Shown: positions 23,664-32,082 of the stretch, piece by piece
Layout: each line of letters begins with the position of its first letter
Position numbering within the stretch: position 1 is the first letter of the stretch
Source of the DNA: JANWKA01 sp035533815
GTDB taxonomy: Bacteria; Bacteroidota; Bacteroidia; Chitinophagales; Chitinophagaceae
Length of the DNA: 57,529 bases
Assembly: GCA_035533815.1 (NCBI GenBank)
Contig: DATLTB010000006.1
Location: 1-57,529 of the forward strand
Direction: 5' to 3'
Program-made: the position numbers and the translations under genes
Notes under the pieces: model-generated
Seen by the model: the letters and a program-made list of their open reading frames with translations, nothing else
What the model was told of the DNA's origin: nothing
Databases searched by the model: none

Positions 23664-25187
23664 TTAAACGAGGCTGTTTCCGGTCATTTCCCCGGGAACC
23701 GGCAAGCCCATAAAATGCAAAATGGTCGGGGCAATATCGCCCAGCTTCCCATTGTGCACCGTCCCATGGTAATCATTGCTGATAATAAAAAAAGGTACGG
23801 GGTTCAGGGAATGTGCCGTATTGGGGGTACCGTTGTCATTGATCATATAATCGGCATTTCCGTGATCGGCGGTAAGAAAAATCATATACCCGTTTTTCAA
23901 TGCGGCGTTAACTACCTGCTCCACGCAGTGATCAACTGTTTCGACTGCTTTAATCACCGCATCCCAGACGCCGCTGTGGCCAACCATATCGGCATTGGCA
24001 AAGTTCAGGCAAATGAAATCCGCAGATTTTTTTTCAATTTCGGGCAAAAGTGCTTCGGTCAGCTCATTGGCGCTCATTTCTGGTTTCAGGTCATAAGTGG
24101 CCACTTTAGGAGAGGGGATCATGATTCGCCTTTCTCCGGTAAACTCCTTCTCCCTCCCCCCCGAAAAGAAAAAAGTCACGTGCGGATATTTCTCCGTTTC
24201 AGCAATTCGGATCTGTTTCCTTCCCTGCTGTTCCAGCACTTCTCCCAGGGTGTTTTTCAGGTCAGCATTATTGAAGATGATATGGATCCCCCTGAATGAC
24301 TTATCATATTCGGTCATGGTGACATAATCCAGTTTAAGGGTATGCATACCTGACTCCGGCATATCCTTCTGGGTCAGCACCGTGGTGATCTCCCTGCACC
24401 GGTCGGTCCGGAAATTGAAACAAATGACCGTATCGCCATCCTGGATACGGGCTACAGGCTGGCCATTACCGTCCAGGGCAATGATCGGTTTGATGAACTC
24501 GTCCGTTTCGCCCCTGGAATAGGAAGCCTGCATGGCTGCGGGAATATCCCTGGTCTGTTCCCCCTTAGCATTGACCAGGGCGTCATAGGCGATCCTGATC
24601 CTTTCCCAACGCTTGTCCCGGTCCATGGCAAAGTAGCGCCCGGTCACGCTGGCAATCTTCCCGGTGGTTTTGTCCAGTTGTGCCTGCAGCTGCCGGATGA
24701 ATTCCGCCCCGCTCCGGGGGTCTGTATCCCTGCCATCAGTGAAGGCATGTATGAATACTTTGGATAGCCCCTGATCCTTGGCTATGCTGGTCAGGGCTTC
24801 CAGATGGGCTATATGGGAATGAACTCCCCCATCGCTGACCAGTCCGATGAAATGGACGGAGTTTCCCTTGCTGGCTGCCTGGCGAAGTGCATCCAGCAAT
24901 ACCTGATTTTTCGCCAGTTCGCCACTTCGGATCGCCAGATTGATCCGCTGTAGTTCCTGGTAAACTATCCTTCCGGCACCAATGTTCAGGTGACCGACTT
25001 CGGAATTTCCCATCTGTCCTTCCGGCAGGCCAACCTGTTCCCCGCAGGCAATCAGTGCTGAATGAGGATATTTTCCGTAAAGGGACGATACAAAAGGAGT
25101 CCGGGCATGGGCAATGGCATCAGATGCATACACCTTACCCAGTCCCCAACCATCCATGATGATCAATAAGGCCTTGTTGTTTTCCAT
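23664..25187 (-). CDS. gpmI: 2,3-bisphosphoglycerate-independent phosphoglycerate mutase
   Basis: The 507-residue glycolytic enzyme interconverts 3- and 2-phosphoglycerate with two Mn ions. It has the first metal aspartate in IIMDGWGLG (about 9-16), the phosphoserine loop QMGNSEVGHLNIGAG near 57-71, FTDGRDTDPRS near 150, RYFAMDRDKRWER near 185, and the second metal cluster NFANADMVGHSG and TADHGNAD near 395-445. Length and domains are complete. The promoter box ends only 4 bases before the ATG. Confidence 0.97.
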   Translation of the reverse strand: MENNKALLIIMDGWGLGKVYASDAIAHARTPFVSSLYGKYPHSALIACGEQVGLPEGQMGNSEVGHLNIGAGRIVYQELQRINLAIRSGELAKNQVLLDALRQAASKGNSVHFIGLVSDGGVHSHIAHLEALTSIAKDQGLSKVFIHAFTDGRDTDPRSGAEFIRQLQAQLDKTTGKIASVTGRYFAMDRDKRWERIRIAYDALVNAKGEQTRDIPAAMQASYSRGETDEFIKPIIALDGNGQPVARIQDGDTVICFNFRTDRCREITTVLTQKDMPESGMHTLKLDYVTMTEYDKSFRGIHIIFNNADLKNTLGEVLEQQGRKQIRIAETEKYPHVTFFFSGGREKEFTGERRIMIPSPKVATYDLKPEMSANELTEALLPEIEKKSADFICLNFANADMVGHSGVWDAVIKAVETVDHCVEQVVNAALKNGYMIFLTADHGNADYMINDNGTPNTAHSLNPVPFFIISNDYHGTVHNGKLGDIAPTILHFMGLPVPGEMTGNSLV

Positions 25188-25191
25188 GAAC

Positions 25192-25221
25192 CAAAGTTAG
25201 CGGGTTTCAAGACAAGTGCAA
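25192..25221 (-). promoter_or_regulatory. Promoter of gpmI
   Basis: On the minus strand TTG (25221-25219), a 19-base spacer and TAACTTTG (25199-25192) match the TTG-N19-TAnnTTTG consensus exactly. The -7 box ends 4 bases before the gpmI ATG, so the mRNA should be leaderless or nearly so. Confidence 0.55.
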
Positions 25222-25264
25222 GTCCCCGGTAGCCCCGTTCATTCCTTTCTTCATTCGGATTGAA

Positions 25265-25272
25265 TACTTTTG
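25265..25272 (+). promoter_or_regulatory. -7 box of nadC
   Basis: TACTTTTG lies 17 bases before the nadC start, fitting TAnnTTTG. No good -33 element is visible at 19-20 bases. Confidence 0.4.
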
Positions 25273-25289
25273 CTTCCTGAATATCCCGG

Positions 25290-26144
25290 ATGGACGAGGT
25301 TTTATATGATGCATTTATCCGCACCGCCCTGGAAGAAGACCTGGGAAGCGGGGACCATTCCACCTTGGCTTGTATTGATCCGGCACTCAGCGGCAAAGCC
25401 AGGCTGCTGATCAAGGAAGATGGGGTAATCGCCGGTATTGGTCTGGCAGAAAGGATATTCCGGTTCCTGGAACCTTCAATCCTCCTGGAGGCCATCCTGC
25501 ATGATGGGGATCGGGTCCATGCGGGAGAATCTGCCTTTATCATCAGTGCCCATATACAAACCATCCTCAAAGCGGAACGTCTCGTGCTGAACTGCATGCA
25601 GCGGATGAGCGGTATTGCCACCCTGACCCGCACTTATACGGAAAAATTGCAGGGCTTCCATACCCGGCTGCTGGATACCCGCAAGACCACCCCTAATTTC
25701 CGGGGGGCCGAGAAAGAAGCCGTCCGCATCGCAGGCGGACTTAACCACCGGATGGGATTGTATGACATGATCATGTTGAAGGATAACCATATTGACTGGG
25801 GCGGGGGGATAGAACGGGTGCTGGACAAGACCCGGCGATACCTGGACAGCCGGGGGTTGTCCTTGAAAATTGAAGTGGAAGCCCGCAATCTGGAGGAAGT
25901 CAACCGGATCGTGGCCACAGGGAAAGCAGACCGTATCCTGCTGGACAATTTTTCCGTTGGGGAAGTGGCGCTGGCCCTGAAATGCATCCCACCAGAGATG
26001 GAATCAGAAGCTTCGGGTAACATCAACCTGGATAACATACAGCAATATGCATCCACCGGCGTGGATTATATTTCCGCGGGTGCCATCATCCATCATGCCG
26101 TCAGCCTGGACCTCAGCCTGAAAGCAGAACCTGATCCCCGTTAA
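25290..26144 (+). CDS. nadC: Nicotinate-nucleotide pyrophosphorylase (carboxylating)
   Basis: The 284-residue enzyme makes nicotinate mononucleotide from quinolinate and PRPP in de novo NAD synthesis. It contains EEDLGSGDHST near 12-22, LNCMQRMSGIATLT near 95-108, the substrate-binding TRKTTPNFRGAEKEAVRIAG near 130-149, NHRMGLYDMIMLKDNHI near 150-167, IEVEARNLEE, and the phosphate loop VDYISAGAI near 262. nadA and nadB are not in the window. The lipid kinase gene starts 10 bases downstream, so these plus-strand genes probably share a transcript. Confidence 0.97.
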   Translation: MDEVLYDAFIRTALEEDLGSGDHSTLACIDPALSGKARLLIKEDGVIAGIGLAERIFRFLEPSILLEAILHDGDRVHAGESAFIISAHIQTILKAERLVLNCMQRMSGIATLTRTYTEKLQGFHTRLLDTRKTTPNFRGAEKEAVRIAGGLNHRMGLYDMIMLKDNHIDWGGGIERVLDKTRRYLDSRGLSLKIEVEARNLEEVNRIVATGKADRILLDNFSVGEVALALKCIPPEMESEASGNINLDNIQQYASTGVDYISAGAIIHHAVSLDLSLKAEPDPR

Positions 26145-26154
26145 TCCAGATTGC

Positions 26155-27048
26155 ATGAAAACCATCTGTTTCATCATCAACAGGCATTCCGGGACAAGCC
26201 GGAGTAAGCAGTTGGATGAGCTGGCAGGAAAACATCTGGATCCCATGCAGTTCTGTTTTACCTGCTCCTATACCAGTTATGCGGGGCATGCCACGAAGAT
26301 TGCCCGGAAAGCAGTACAACAGGGTGTTGATGTGGTTGCAGCGGTAGGTGGAGATGGATCGGTGAATGAGGTGGCCAGGAGTATTATCGGATCCCAGGTC
26401 AAACTGGCGATTATTCCGGTGGGTAGTGGTAATGGCCTGGCCCGGGCCCTTGGCATCCCCCGCCAACCCATCGCTGCCCTTAAAGTGATCAACCAGTTCC
26501 TGTCCAGAAAACTGGATATCGGCTTTGCGAACGGCCAGTTATTCCTGAGCAATGCCGGAGTGGGGTTTGATGCCCTGATCGCGAAGCGTTTTGCCGCAAG
26601 TAAAAAAAGGGGGTTCATTCATTATGCCAGGCTCGTCCTCAAAAACTGCCTTTCCTATCAGCCTGCAGAATATCACCTGCTTGTTGATGGAAAAAAATAT
26701 CAGGAAAACGCTTTTTTTATAAGTGTGGCCAACAGTAACCAAATTGGATATAATTTCAAGATTGCTCCGCAGGCGGAACTCGATGATGGATTCCTGAATA
26801 TTGTGATCATGAAACCCCTTAACCTCATCAAACTGGGGCAGGTAACCGTCCAGTCCCTGACAGGCCTTTATCTGAATAATAAAAATGTGAGGCACCTGAT
26901 AGGCAAGAATATCCGGATTTCCGGGGAGCATCTGGACTGGATGCAGCTGGACGGGGACGCCCTGGGGGTGGTTAAAAAAAATTCAGTCCGGATCAGTGTG
27001 AGGCACCATGCCCTTACCGTGATTGCTCCAGGCATTCATCCACAATAA
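26155..27048 (+). CDS. Diacylglycerol/lipid kinase family protein
   Basis: The 297-residue protein has the DAGK-catalytic N-terminal fold: FIINRHSGT near 5-13, the nucleotide motif VAAVGGDGSVNEVARSII near 62-78, and IPVGSGNGLARALGIP near 87-102. The beta-sandwich C-terminal domain (FFISVANSNQIGYNFKIAP, LDGDALG) follows. It probably phosphorylates diacylglycerol or a sphingoid/ceramide lipid; the second is attractive in a sphingolipid-making phylum but is inference. It is packed between nadC (10 bases) and the SUI1-type gene. Confidence 0.88.
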   Translation: MKTICFIINRHSGTSRSKQLDELAGKHLDPMQFCFTCSYTSYAGHATKIARKAVQQGVDVVAAVGGDGSVNEVARSIIGSQVKLAIIPVGSGNGLARALGIPRQPIAALKVINQFLSRKLDIGFANGQLFLSNAGVGFDALIAKRFAASKKRGFIHYARLVLKNCLSYQPAEYHLLVDGKKYQENAFFISVANSNQIGYNFKIAPQAELDDGFLNIVIMKPLNLIKLGQVTVQSLTGLYLNNKNVRHLIGKNIRISGEHLDWMQLDGDALGVVKKNSVRISVRHHALTVIAPGIHPQ

Positions 27049-27058
27049 AATGCCAATT

Positions 27059-27400
27059 ATGCAGAAAAAGCAAAACAGGGGGAACAGCCCGATCGTATAT
27101 TCCACTAACCCTGATTTCAGATATCCCGGTATGGATTACCGGGAAGGGGGTTCCGCCGAAGGGAATGATATGCCCCAATTGCGCATCACTTTGGATCGCC
27201 GGCAAAGGGCTGGAAAGAAAGTGACCCTGATCGAAGGTTACCCGGGCAGCAAGAAAGATCTGGAGACCCTTGGCCGGGAATTAAAATCTGCCTGTGGGAC
27301 CGGAGGCAGTGTAAAAGACAGGATCATCCTGCTGCAGGGGGACTGGGTGGAAAAAGTAAAAATCCTGCTTCGGGACAAATTAACCAGAATTTCCCCCTGA
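27059..27400 (+). CDS. SUI1/eIF1-family translation factor (YciH-like)
   Basis: From the Met at 27059 the product is 113 residues: MQKKQNRGNSPIVYSTNPDF is the usual opening for Bacteroidota members. Alternative Mets at 27023 and 27050 exist; the first would overlap the kinase gene by 26 bases. The SUI1 domain occupies about 35-110 (PQLRITLDRRQRAGKKVTLI, then KELKSACGTGGSVKD-like sequence and the final ILLQGDWVEKVKILL). The bacterial family influences start-codon fidelity at the ribosome; the detailed role outside enterobacteria is not settled. Confidence 0.88.
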   Translation: MQKKQNRGNSPIVYSTNPDFRYPGMDYREGGSAEGNDMPQLRITLDRRQRAGKKVTLIEGYPGSKKDLETLGRELKSACGTGGSVKDRIILLQGDWVEKVKILLRDKLTRISP

Positions 27401-27450
27401 TCTGCGCCACTTTTTTAATCTCCCCGCTTCCCCAAACGGCTTCGATACCT

Positions 27451-27458
27451 TATTTTTG
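27451..27458 (+). promoter_or_regulatory. -7 box of carB
   Basis: TATTTTTG fits TAnnTTTG and lies 53 bases before the carB start, in the 111-base gap after the SUI1 gene. No clear -33 TTG. Confidence 0.35.
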
Positions 27459-27511
27459 CCCGATTTATCCGGCCAGATCCGGATTCTCCCTTCAGCTCAT
27501 GAACTTAACTG

Positions 27512-30331
27512 ATGCCTAAAGACCCCTCCATCCGCAGCGTGCTCATCATCGGCTCGGGACCCATAATTATTGGTCAGGCCTGTGAATTTGATTATAGCGG
27601 TTCCCAGGCTGCCCGTTCCCTTCGGGAAGAGGGCCTTCGGGTCATCCTGATCAATTCCAATCCGGCCACGATCATGACCGATCCCATCATGGCCGATAAA
27701 GTATACCTGCTTCCCCTTACGGTGGAAAGTATTGAACAGATCCTGGAGGAATGTTCCATAGATGCGGTATTGCCCACCATGGGAGGCCAGACAGCCCTTA
27801 ATCTTTGCAAGGAAGCCGATGATCTGGGGATCTGGGAAAAGTTCGGGGTAAAGCTGATCGGGGTGGACATCAAAGCTATTGACAAGGCAGAGAACCGGGA
27901 ACAGTTCCGCCAGTATATGATTGAGCTTGGGATACCCGTTGCACCGGCCAGGACCGCAAATTCCTTCCTGGAAGGAAAGGAATTTGCCCAGGAAATCGGG
28001 TTCCCCCTGGTGATTCGCTCTTCTTTCACCCTGGGAGGGACCGGCGGGAGCTTTGTACACGATAAGGATGGCCTCGATGATGCCCTTCAGCGGGGACTGG
28101 AAGCTTCTCCCATTCATGAAGTCCTGGTGGAAAAGGCGGTCCTGGGCTGGAAGGAATTCGAATTGGAACTGCTCAGGGATTCTGCAGATAATGTAGTGAT
28201 CATCTGCACCGTGGAGAATATGGACCCCATGGGCATACACACCGGGGATTCCATTACGGTGGCCCCTGCCATGACGCTCAGCGATACGGCTTTTCAGGAT
28301 ATGCGAAATAAGGCTATCCGGATGATGAGGCAGCTAGGGAATTTTGCCGGTGGCTGCAATGTGCAGTTTGCCCTCAACCCTTCCACTGAAGAAATCATCG
28401 CAGTGGAAATCAATCCCCGGGTAAGCAGGTCTTCGGCCCTGGCCTCCAAAGCAACCGGTTACCCCATTGCCAAGGTAGCCGCCAAACTGGCCATCGGATA
28501 CCAGCTGGATGAACTGACCAACCAGATCACCGGAAATACCTCCGCCTATTTTGAACCTGCCCTGGATTATGTGATTGTCAAAATGCCACGCTGGAATTTT
28601 GACAAGTTCAGGGGCAGTGATGAGACCCTGGGATTACAGATGAAATCGGTCGGTGAGGTGATGGCGATCGGGAGAACTTTCCCCGAAGCCATTCAGAAAG
28701 CCTGCCAGAGCCTGGAAAATGAAGCCATTGGCCTGGGATACTATGGGAGATCCATGATGAAGGCCGAGCAGATACTGGAAAGACTGAAAATTCCAAGCTG
28801 GGATCGTATTTTCCGGATCAAGGATGCCCTGATGCTGGGCATGACGGTCAAGACCATTCATCAGCTGACCTATATTGATCCCTGGTTCATTTACCAGATC
28901 CAGGAAATCGTGAACATGGAAAAAAAGATTCAGGACCAGGACGGGGAAACCCTGTCAAGGCAACTGCTTCTGGAAGCCAAGCTGCTGGGCTTTTCCGATA
29001 AGCAGATTGCCATCCTGACGGGGAAGAACATGACCGAGGATGAGGTGTATGAAGCCAGGCGGGAATTGGGCATTTCCAGGACCTATAAAATGGTGGACAC
29101 CTGTGCCGCTGAATTCGAAGCCCGGACTCCCTACTTCTATTCCACTTTTGATCAGGAAAACGAAAGCAAACCCTCGGACCGGGAAAAGATCATCGTCCTG
29201 GGTTCAGGTCCCAACCGTATCGGACAAGGTATTGAATTTGACTATTGCTGTGTGCACGGCTTGCAGGCGATCAAGGAATGCGGTTATGAATCAATCATGG
29301 TCAACTGCAATCCGGAAACGGTATCCACCGATTTTGACATGGCGGATAAACTCTATTTTGAGCCGGTATTCTGGGAACACCTCCGGGAGATCATTGAGCT
29401 GGAAAAACCGGTAGGGGTGATCGTGCAGCTTGGGGGGCAGACCGCCCTCAAACTGGCCCGGCTACTGGATGAAAAAGGCATCCCCATCATCGGTACCTCA
29501 TTCGATAATATGGATATTGCCGAGGACCGGGGGAGGTTCTCCGATCTGCTCAAGGAACTGGGCATCCCCTATCCCAGGTACGGCACGGCATTCACGGCGG
29601 AGGAGGCCCTGGAAGCAGTGGCACAGGTGGGGTACCCGGTGCTGGTCCGCCCTTCTTATGTCCTTGGCGGGCAGCGGATGCGCATAGTCATCAATGACGA
29701 TGAACTGGAAAAGGCGGTGCTTAGCCTGCTGAAGCACCTGCCTGGCAATAAGATCCTGATAGACCATTTCCTGGACCGTTGTCAGGAAGCGGAAATTGAT
29801 GCGATCTCGGACGGGGAGGAAGTGCATATCATGGGAGTGATGGAACATATTGAGCCGGCAGGCATCCATTCCGGGGACAGCAATGCGGTCCTGCCCGCTT
29901 TCAACCTCACGCCACTGGTGGTGGATGAGATGGTGGATTATGCGAAAAGAATTGCCTTCAGGCTGAAAATCAAGGGGCTGATCAATGTGCAGTTTGCCAT
30001 TCAAAATGGTAAAGTGTATGTCATTGAGGCCAACCCCCGGGCTTCCAGGACCACCCCCTTCATTGCCAAAGCCTATCAGGTTCCTTATCTGAACATAGCC
30101 ACCCGGGTCATGCTGGGCAAAAACAAGCTGAGCGATTTTAAAATCGAGAAAAAGCTGAAGGGATATGCCATCAAGGAGCCGGTATTTTCATTCAATAAAT
30201 TCCCCGGGGTCAGCAAGGAGCTTGGTCCGGAAATGAAATCCACCGGGGAAGCGATCCGTTTCATCCGGGACCTTCGGGATCCTTATTTCCGGAACCTGCT
30301 TAAGGAAAAAAGCATGTACCTGAGCCGGTGA
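27512..30331 (+). CDS. carB: Carbamoyl-phosphate synthase large subunit, short form
   Basis: This 939-residue protein has both ATP-grasp halves: carboxy-phosphate domain about 1-400 (SVLIIGSGPIIIGQACEFDY, IRSSFTLGGTGGSF), oligomerisation region about 400-550, and carbamoyl-phosphate domain about 550-925 (IVLGSGPNRIGQGIEFDYC, VLVRPSYVLGGQRMRIV). It ends in GPEMKSTGEAIRFI...KEKSMYLSR. Other CarB proteins, such as the roughly 1070-residue E. coli enzyme, continue for about 140 more residues as the MGS allosteric domain; here it is absent. The ending looks natural and I recall the same form elsewhere in the phylum. carA is not adjacent. Confidence 0.95.
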   Translation: MPKDPSIRSVLIIGSGPIIIGQACEFDYSGSQAARSLREEGLRVILINSNPATIMTDPIMADKVYLLPLTVESIEQILEECSIDAVLPTMGGQTALNLCKEADDLGIWEKFGVKLIGVDIKAIDKAENREQFRQYMIELGIPVAPARTANSFLEGKEFAQEIGFPLVIRSSFTLGGTGGSFVHDKDGLDDALQRGLEASPIHEVLVEKAVLGWKEFELELLRDSADNVVIICTVENMDPMGIHTGDSITVAPAMTLSDTAFQDMRNKAIRMMRQLGNFAGGCNVQFALNPSTEEIIAVEINPRVSRSSALASKATGYPIAKVAAKLAIGYQLDELTNQITGNTSAYFEPALDYVIVKMPRWNFDKFRGSDETLGLQMKSVGEVMAIGRTFPEAIQKACQSLENEAIGLGYYGRSMMKAEQILERLKIPSWDRIFRIKDALMLGMTVKTIHQLTYIDPWFIYQIQEIVNMEKKIQDQDGETLSRQLLLEAKLLGFSDKQIAILTGKNMTEDEVYEARRELGISRTYKMVDTCAAEFEARTPYFYSTFDQENESKPSDREKIIVLGSGPNRIGQGIEFDYCCVHGLQAIKECGYESIMVNCNPETVSTDFDMADKLYFEPVFWEHLREIIELEKPVGVIVQLGGQTALKLARLLDEKGIPIIGTSFDNMDIAEDRGRFSDLLKELGIPYPRYGTAFTAEEALEAVAQVGYPVLVRPSYVLGGQRMRIVINDDELEKAVLSLLKHLPGNKILIDHFLDRCQEAEIDAISDGEEVHIMGVMEHIEPAGIHSGDSNAVLPAFNLTPLVVDEMVDYAKRIAFRLKIKGLINVQFAIQNGKVYVIEANPRASRTTPFIAKAYQVPYLNIATRVMLGKNKLSDFKIEKKLKGYAIKEPVFSFNKFPGVSKELGPEMKSTGEAIRFIRDLRDPYFRNLLKEKSMYLSR

Positions 30332-30486
30332 AAGCCCCTGAAAATGCGTTTAATGCATGAAATGACCTTGCCAGGCTTTAAATACTTTTCCCAGACAGGC
30401 TTTCTAATGGTGGAAAATCCTTCAGAACGTATTTGTAGTTGATCATTGGCCGGAGTGGCGAAAACCATAAATCGAAGCATATCGCG

Positions 30487-30494
30487 TATTTTTG
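30487..30494 (+). promoter_or_regulatory. -7 box of purH
   Basis: TATTTTTG, 28 bases before the purH ATG, fits TAnnTTTG. The rest of the 191-base gap after carB holds no further gene or obvious riboswitch. Confidence 0.35.
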
Positions 30495-30522
30495 AATCCT
30501 TAATTTTCTCTGTCATACCTCC

Positions 30523-32034
30523 ATGCAAAAGCAAATAAAATCTGCCCTGATCTCTGTATTTAACAAAGAGGGGCTTGAACCCATTGTCCGTCTCCTGCAT
30601 GAGCTGGGTATTAAGATTTATTCCACAGGTGGCACGAAAAAATTCATCGGAGATCTGGGCATACCATGTATATCTGTTGAAGAGCTGACGGAATATCCGG
30701 CTATTCTTGGAGGAAGGGTGAAAACCCTGCATCCGAAGGTCTTCGGAGGCATCCTGGCCCGCCGGGACCAGGATGCTGACCTGGAGCAACTGAAATCCCT
30801 CGGGATACCGGAAATCGACCTGGTCCTTGTTGACCTTTACCCGTTCCGGGAAACCGTAAAAAGCGAAGCCGGCGAACAAGAGATCATCGAAAAGATAGAT
30901 ATCGGCGGTGTCTCCCTGATCCGGGCAGCGGCCAAGAATTTCCGGGATGTAGTGGTTATTTCCTCCGGGAAAGAATATGCCGGCCTGGAACGGGTAATCA
31001 GCGAACAAAAAGGACTAACTACCCTGGAACAAAGAAAGCAATGGGCTGCTAATGCATTCAGGGACTGCGCAGTATACGACCTGGCCATTGCAGATTATTT
31101 TTCCCGGCCGGGAAAAGATCCGTTTTTCCAGGTAGCCGCCGGACCAGCTCAGATCCTGCGGTACGGGGAGAATCCCCACCAGCAAGGCCTCTTTTATGGA
31201 GAACTGGAAAATGATTTTGAAAAGCTGCATGGGAAGGAACTGTCCTATAATAACCTGGTGGATATTGATGCAGCCTGTCAGCTGATCGGAGAATTCCCGG
31301 CACCCACCTTTGCCATCATCAAGCATACCAATGTATGCGGCATCGCTTCCAGAAAAAACCTTCAGGAAGCCTGGGATGCCGCCCTCGGCGGAGACAAGGA
31401 AAGCGCATTCGGTGGCGTCCTCATCTGCAATGTCCCGCTGGACAAAGCCACCGCAGCTTCAATCAGTGAAGTCTTCTTTGAAGTCCTGATCGCTGTGGAC
31501 TTTGACCCCGAGGCACTGGACATCCTGAAGACCAAAAAAAACCGCATCCTGCTCCGGCAGAAACATGCCGTGAAACCCTCCCGATCCTTCAAAAATGTTC
31601 TGGATGGGATATTGGTGCAGCAAAGCGATGTGGGCAATTACCTCGAATGGAAAGAAGTCGCCCGCCCTTGTACAGATACGGAAAGGGCTGACCTGGAATT
31701 TGCCAACCTGGTCTGCAAGCATTTAAAGTCAAACGCCATAGCCCTGGTCAAGAATAAGCAGCTTATCGGGAAGGGATGCGGGCAGACCTCCCGGATCGAT
31801 GCCCTGAGACAGGCGCTGGAAAAAGCCCGTCAGTTCAATTTCGACCTGGTGGGGGCAGCCATGGCCAGTGACGCTTTCTTCCCTTTTGACGACTCAGTGC
31901 GCATGGCCCACCTGTCCGGCATCACCTCCATCATCCAGCCTGGGGGATCTGTCCGCGACCAGGATACCACGGATTACTGCAGGCAACATGACCTGGCCCT
32001 GGTGATCACGGGTATGCGGCATTTCAGGCATTGA
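30523..32034 (+). CDS. purH: Bifunctional AICAR formyltransferase / IMP cyclohydrolase
   Basis: The 503-residue enzyme performs the last two steps of purine synthesis. The N-terminal IMP cyclohydrolase (about 1-190) shows KIYSTGGTKKFI, GGRVKTLHPKVFGGIL and DLYPF. The C-terminal formyltransferase (about 200-503) shows the NPHQQG element, AFGGVLICN, the catalytic-region FAIIKHTNVCGIA and GCGQTSRIDA, and the closing IQPGGSVRDQDT. Length and domains are normal for Bacteroidota. It is transcribed on its own after carB and convergent with the LutB-like gene. Confidence 0.97.
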   Translation: MQKQIKSALISVFNKEGLEPIVRLLHELGIKIYSTGGTKKFIGDLGIPCISVEELTEYPAILGGRVKTLHPKVFGGILARRDQDADLEQLKSLGIPEIDLVLVDLYPFRETVKSEAGEQEIIEKIDIGGVSLIRAAAKNFRDVVVISSGKEYAGLERVISEQKGLTTLEQRKQWAANAFRDCAVYDLAIADYFSRPGKDPFFQVAAGPAQILRYGENPHQQGLFYGELENDFEKLHGKELSYNNLVDIDAACQLIGEFPAPTFAIIKHTNVCGIASRKNLQEAWDAALGGDKESAFGGVLICNVPLDKATAASISEVFFEVLIAVDFDPEALDILKTKKNRILLRQKHAVKPSRSFKNVLDGILVQQSDVGNYLEWKEVARPCTDTERADLEFANLVCKHLKSNAIALVKNKQLIGKGCGQTSRIDALRQALEKARQFNFDLVGAAMASDAFFPFDDSVRMAHLSGITSIIQPGGSVRDQDTTDYCRQHDLALVITGMRHFRH

Positions 32035-32082
32035 TCCGTGCTGTTCCCGGACTTCGTATCCGGGGTTACCTGTAATGCTGAT

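Noticed and set aside
32046..32064. Hairpin CCCGGA/TCCGGG as terminator between purH and the LutB-like gene
   Set aside because: Only a 6-bp stem and no U-tract on either strand.
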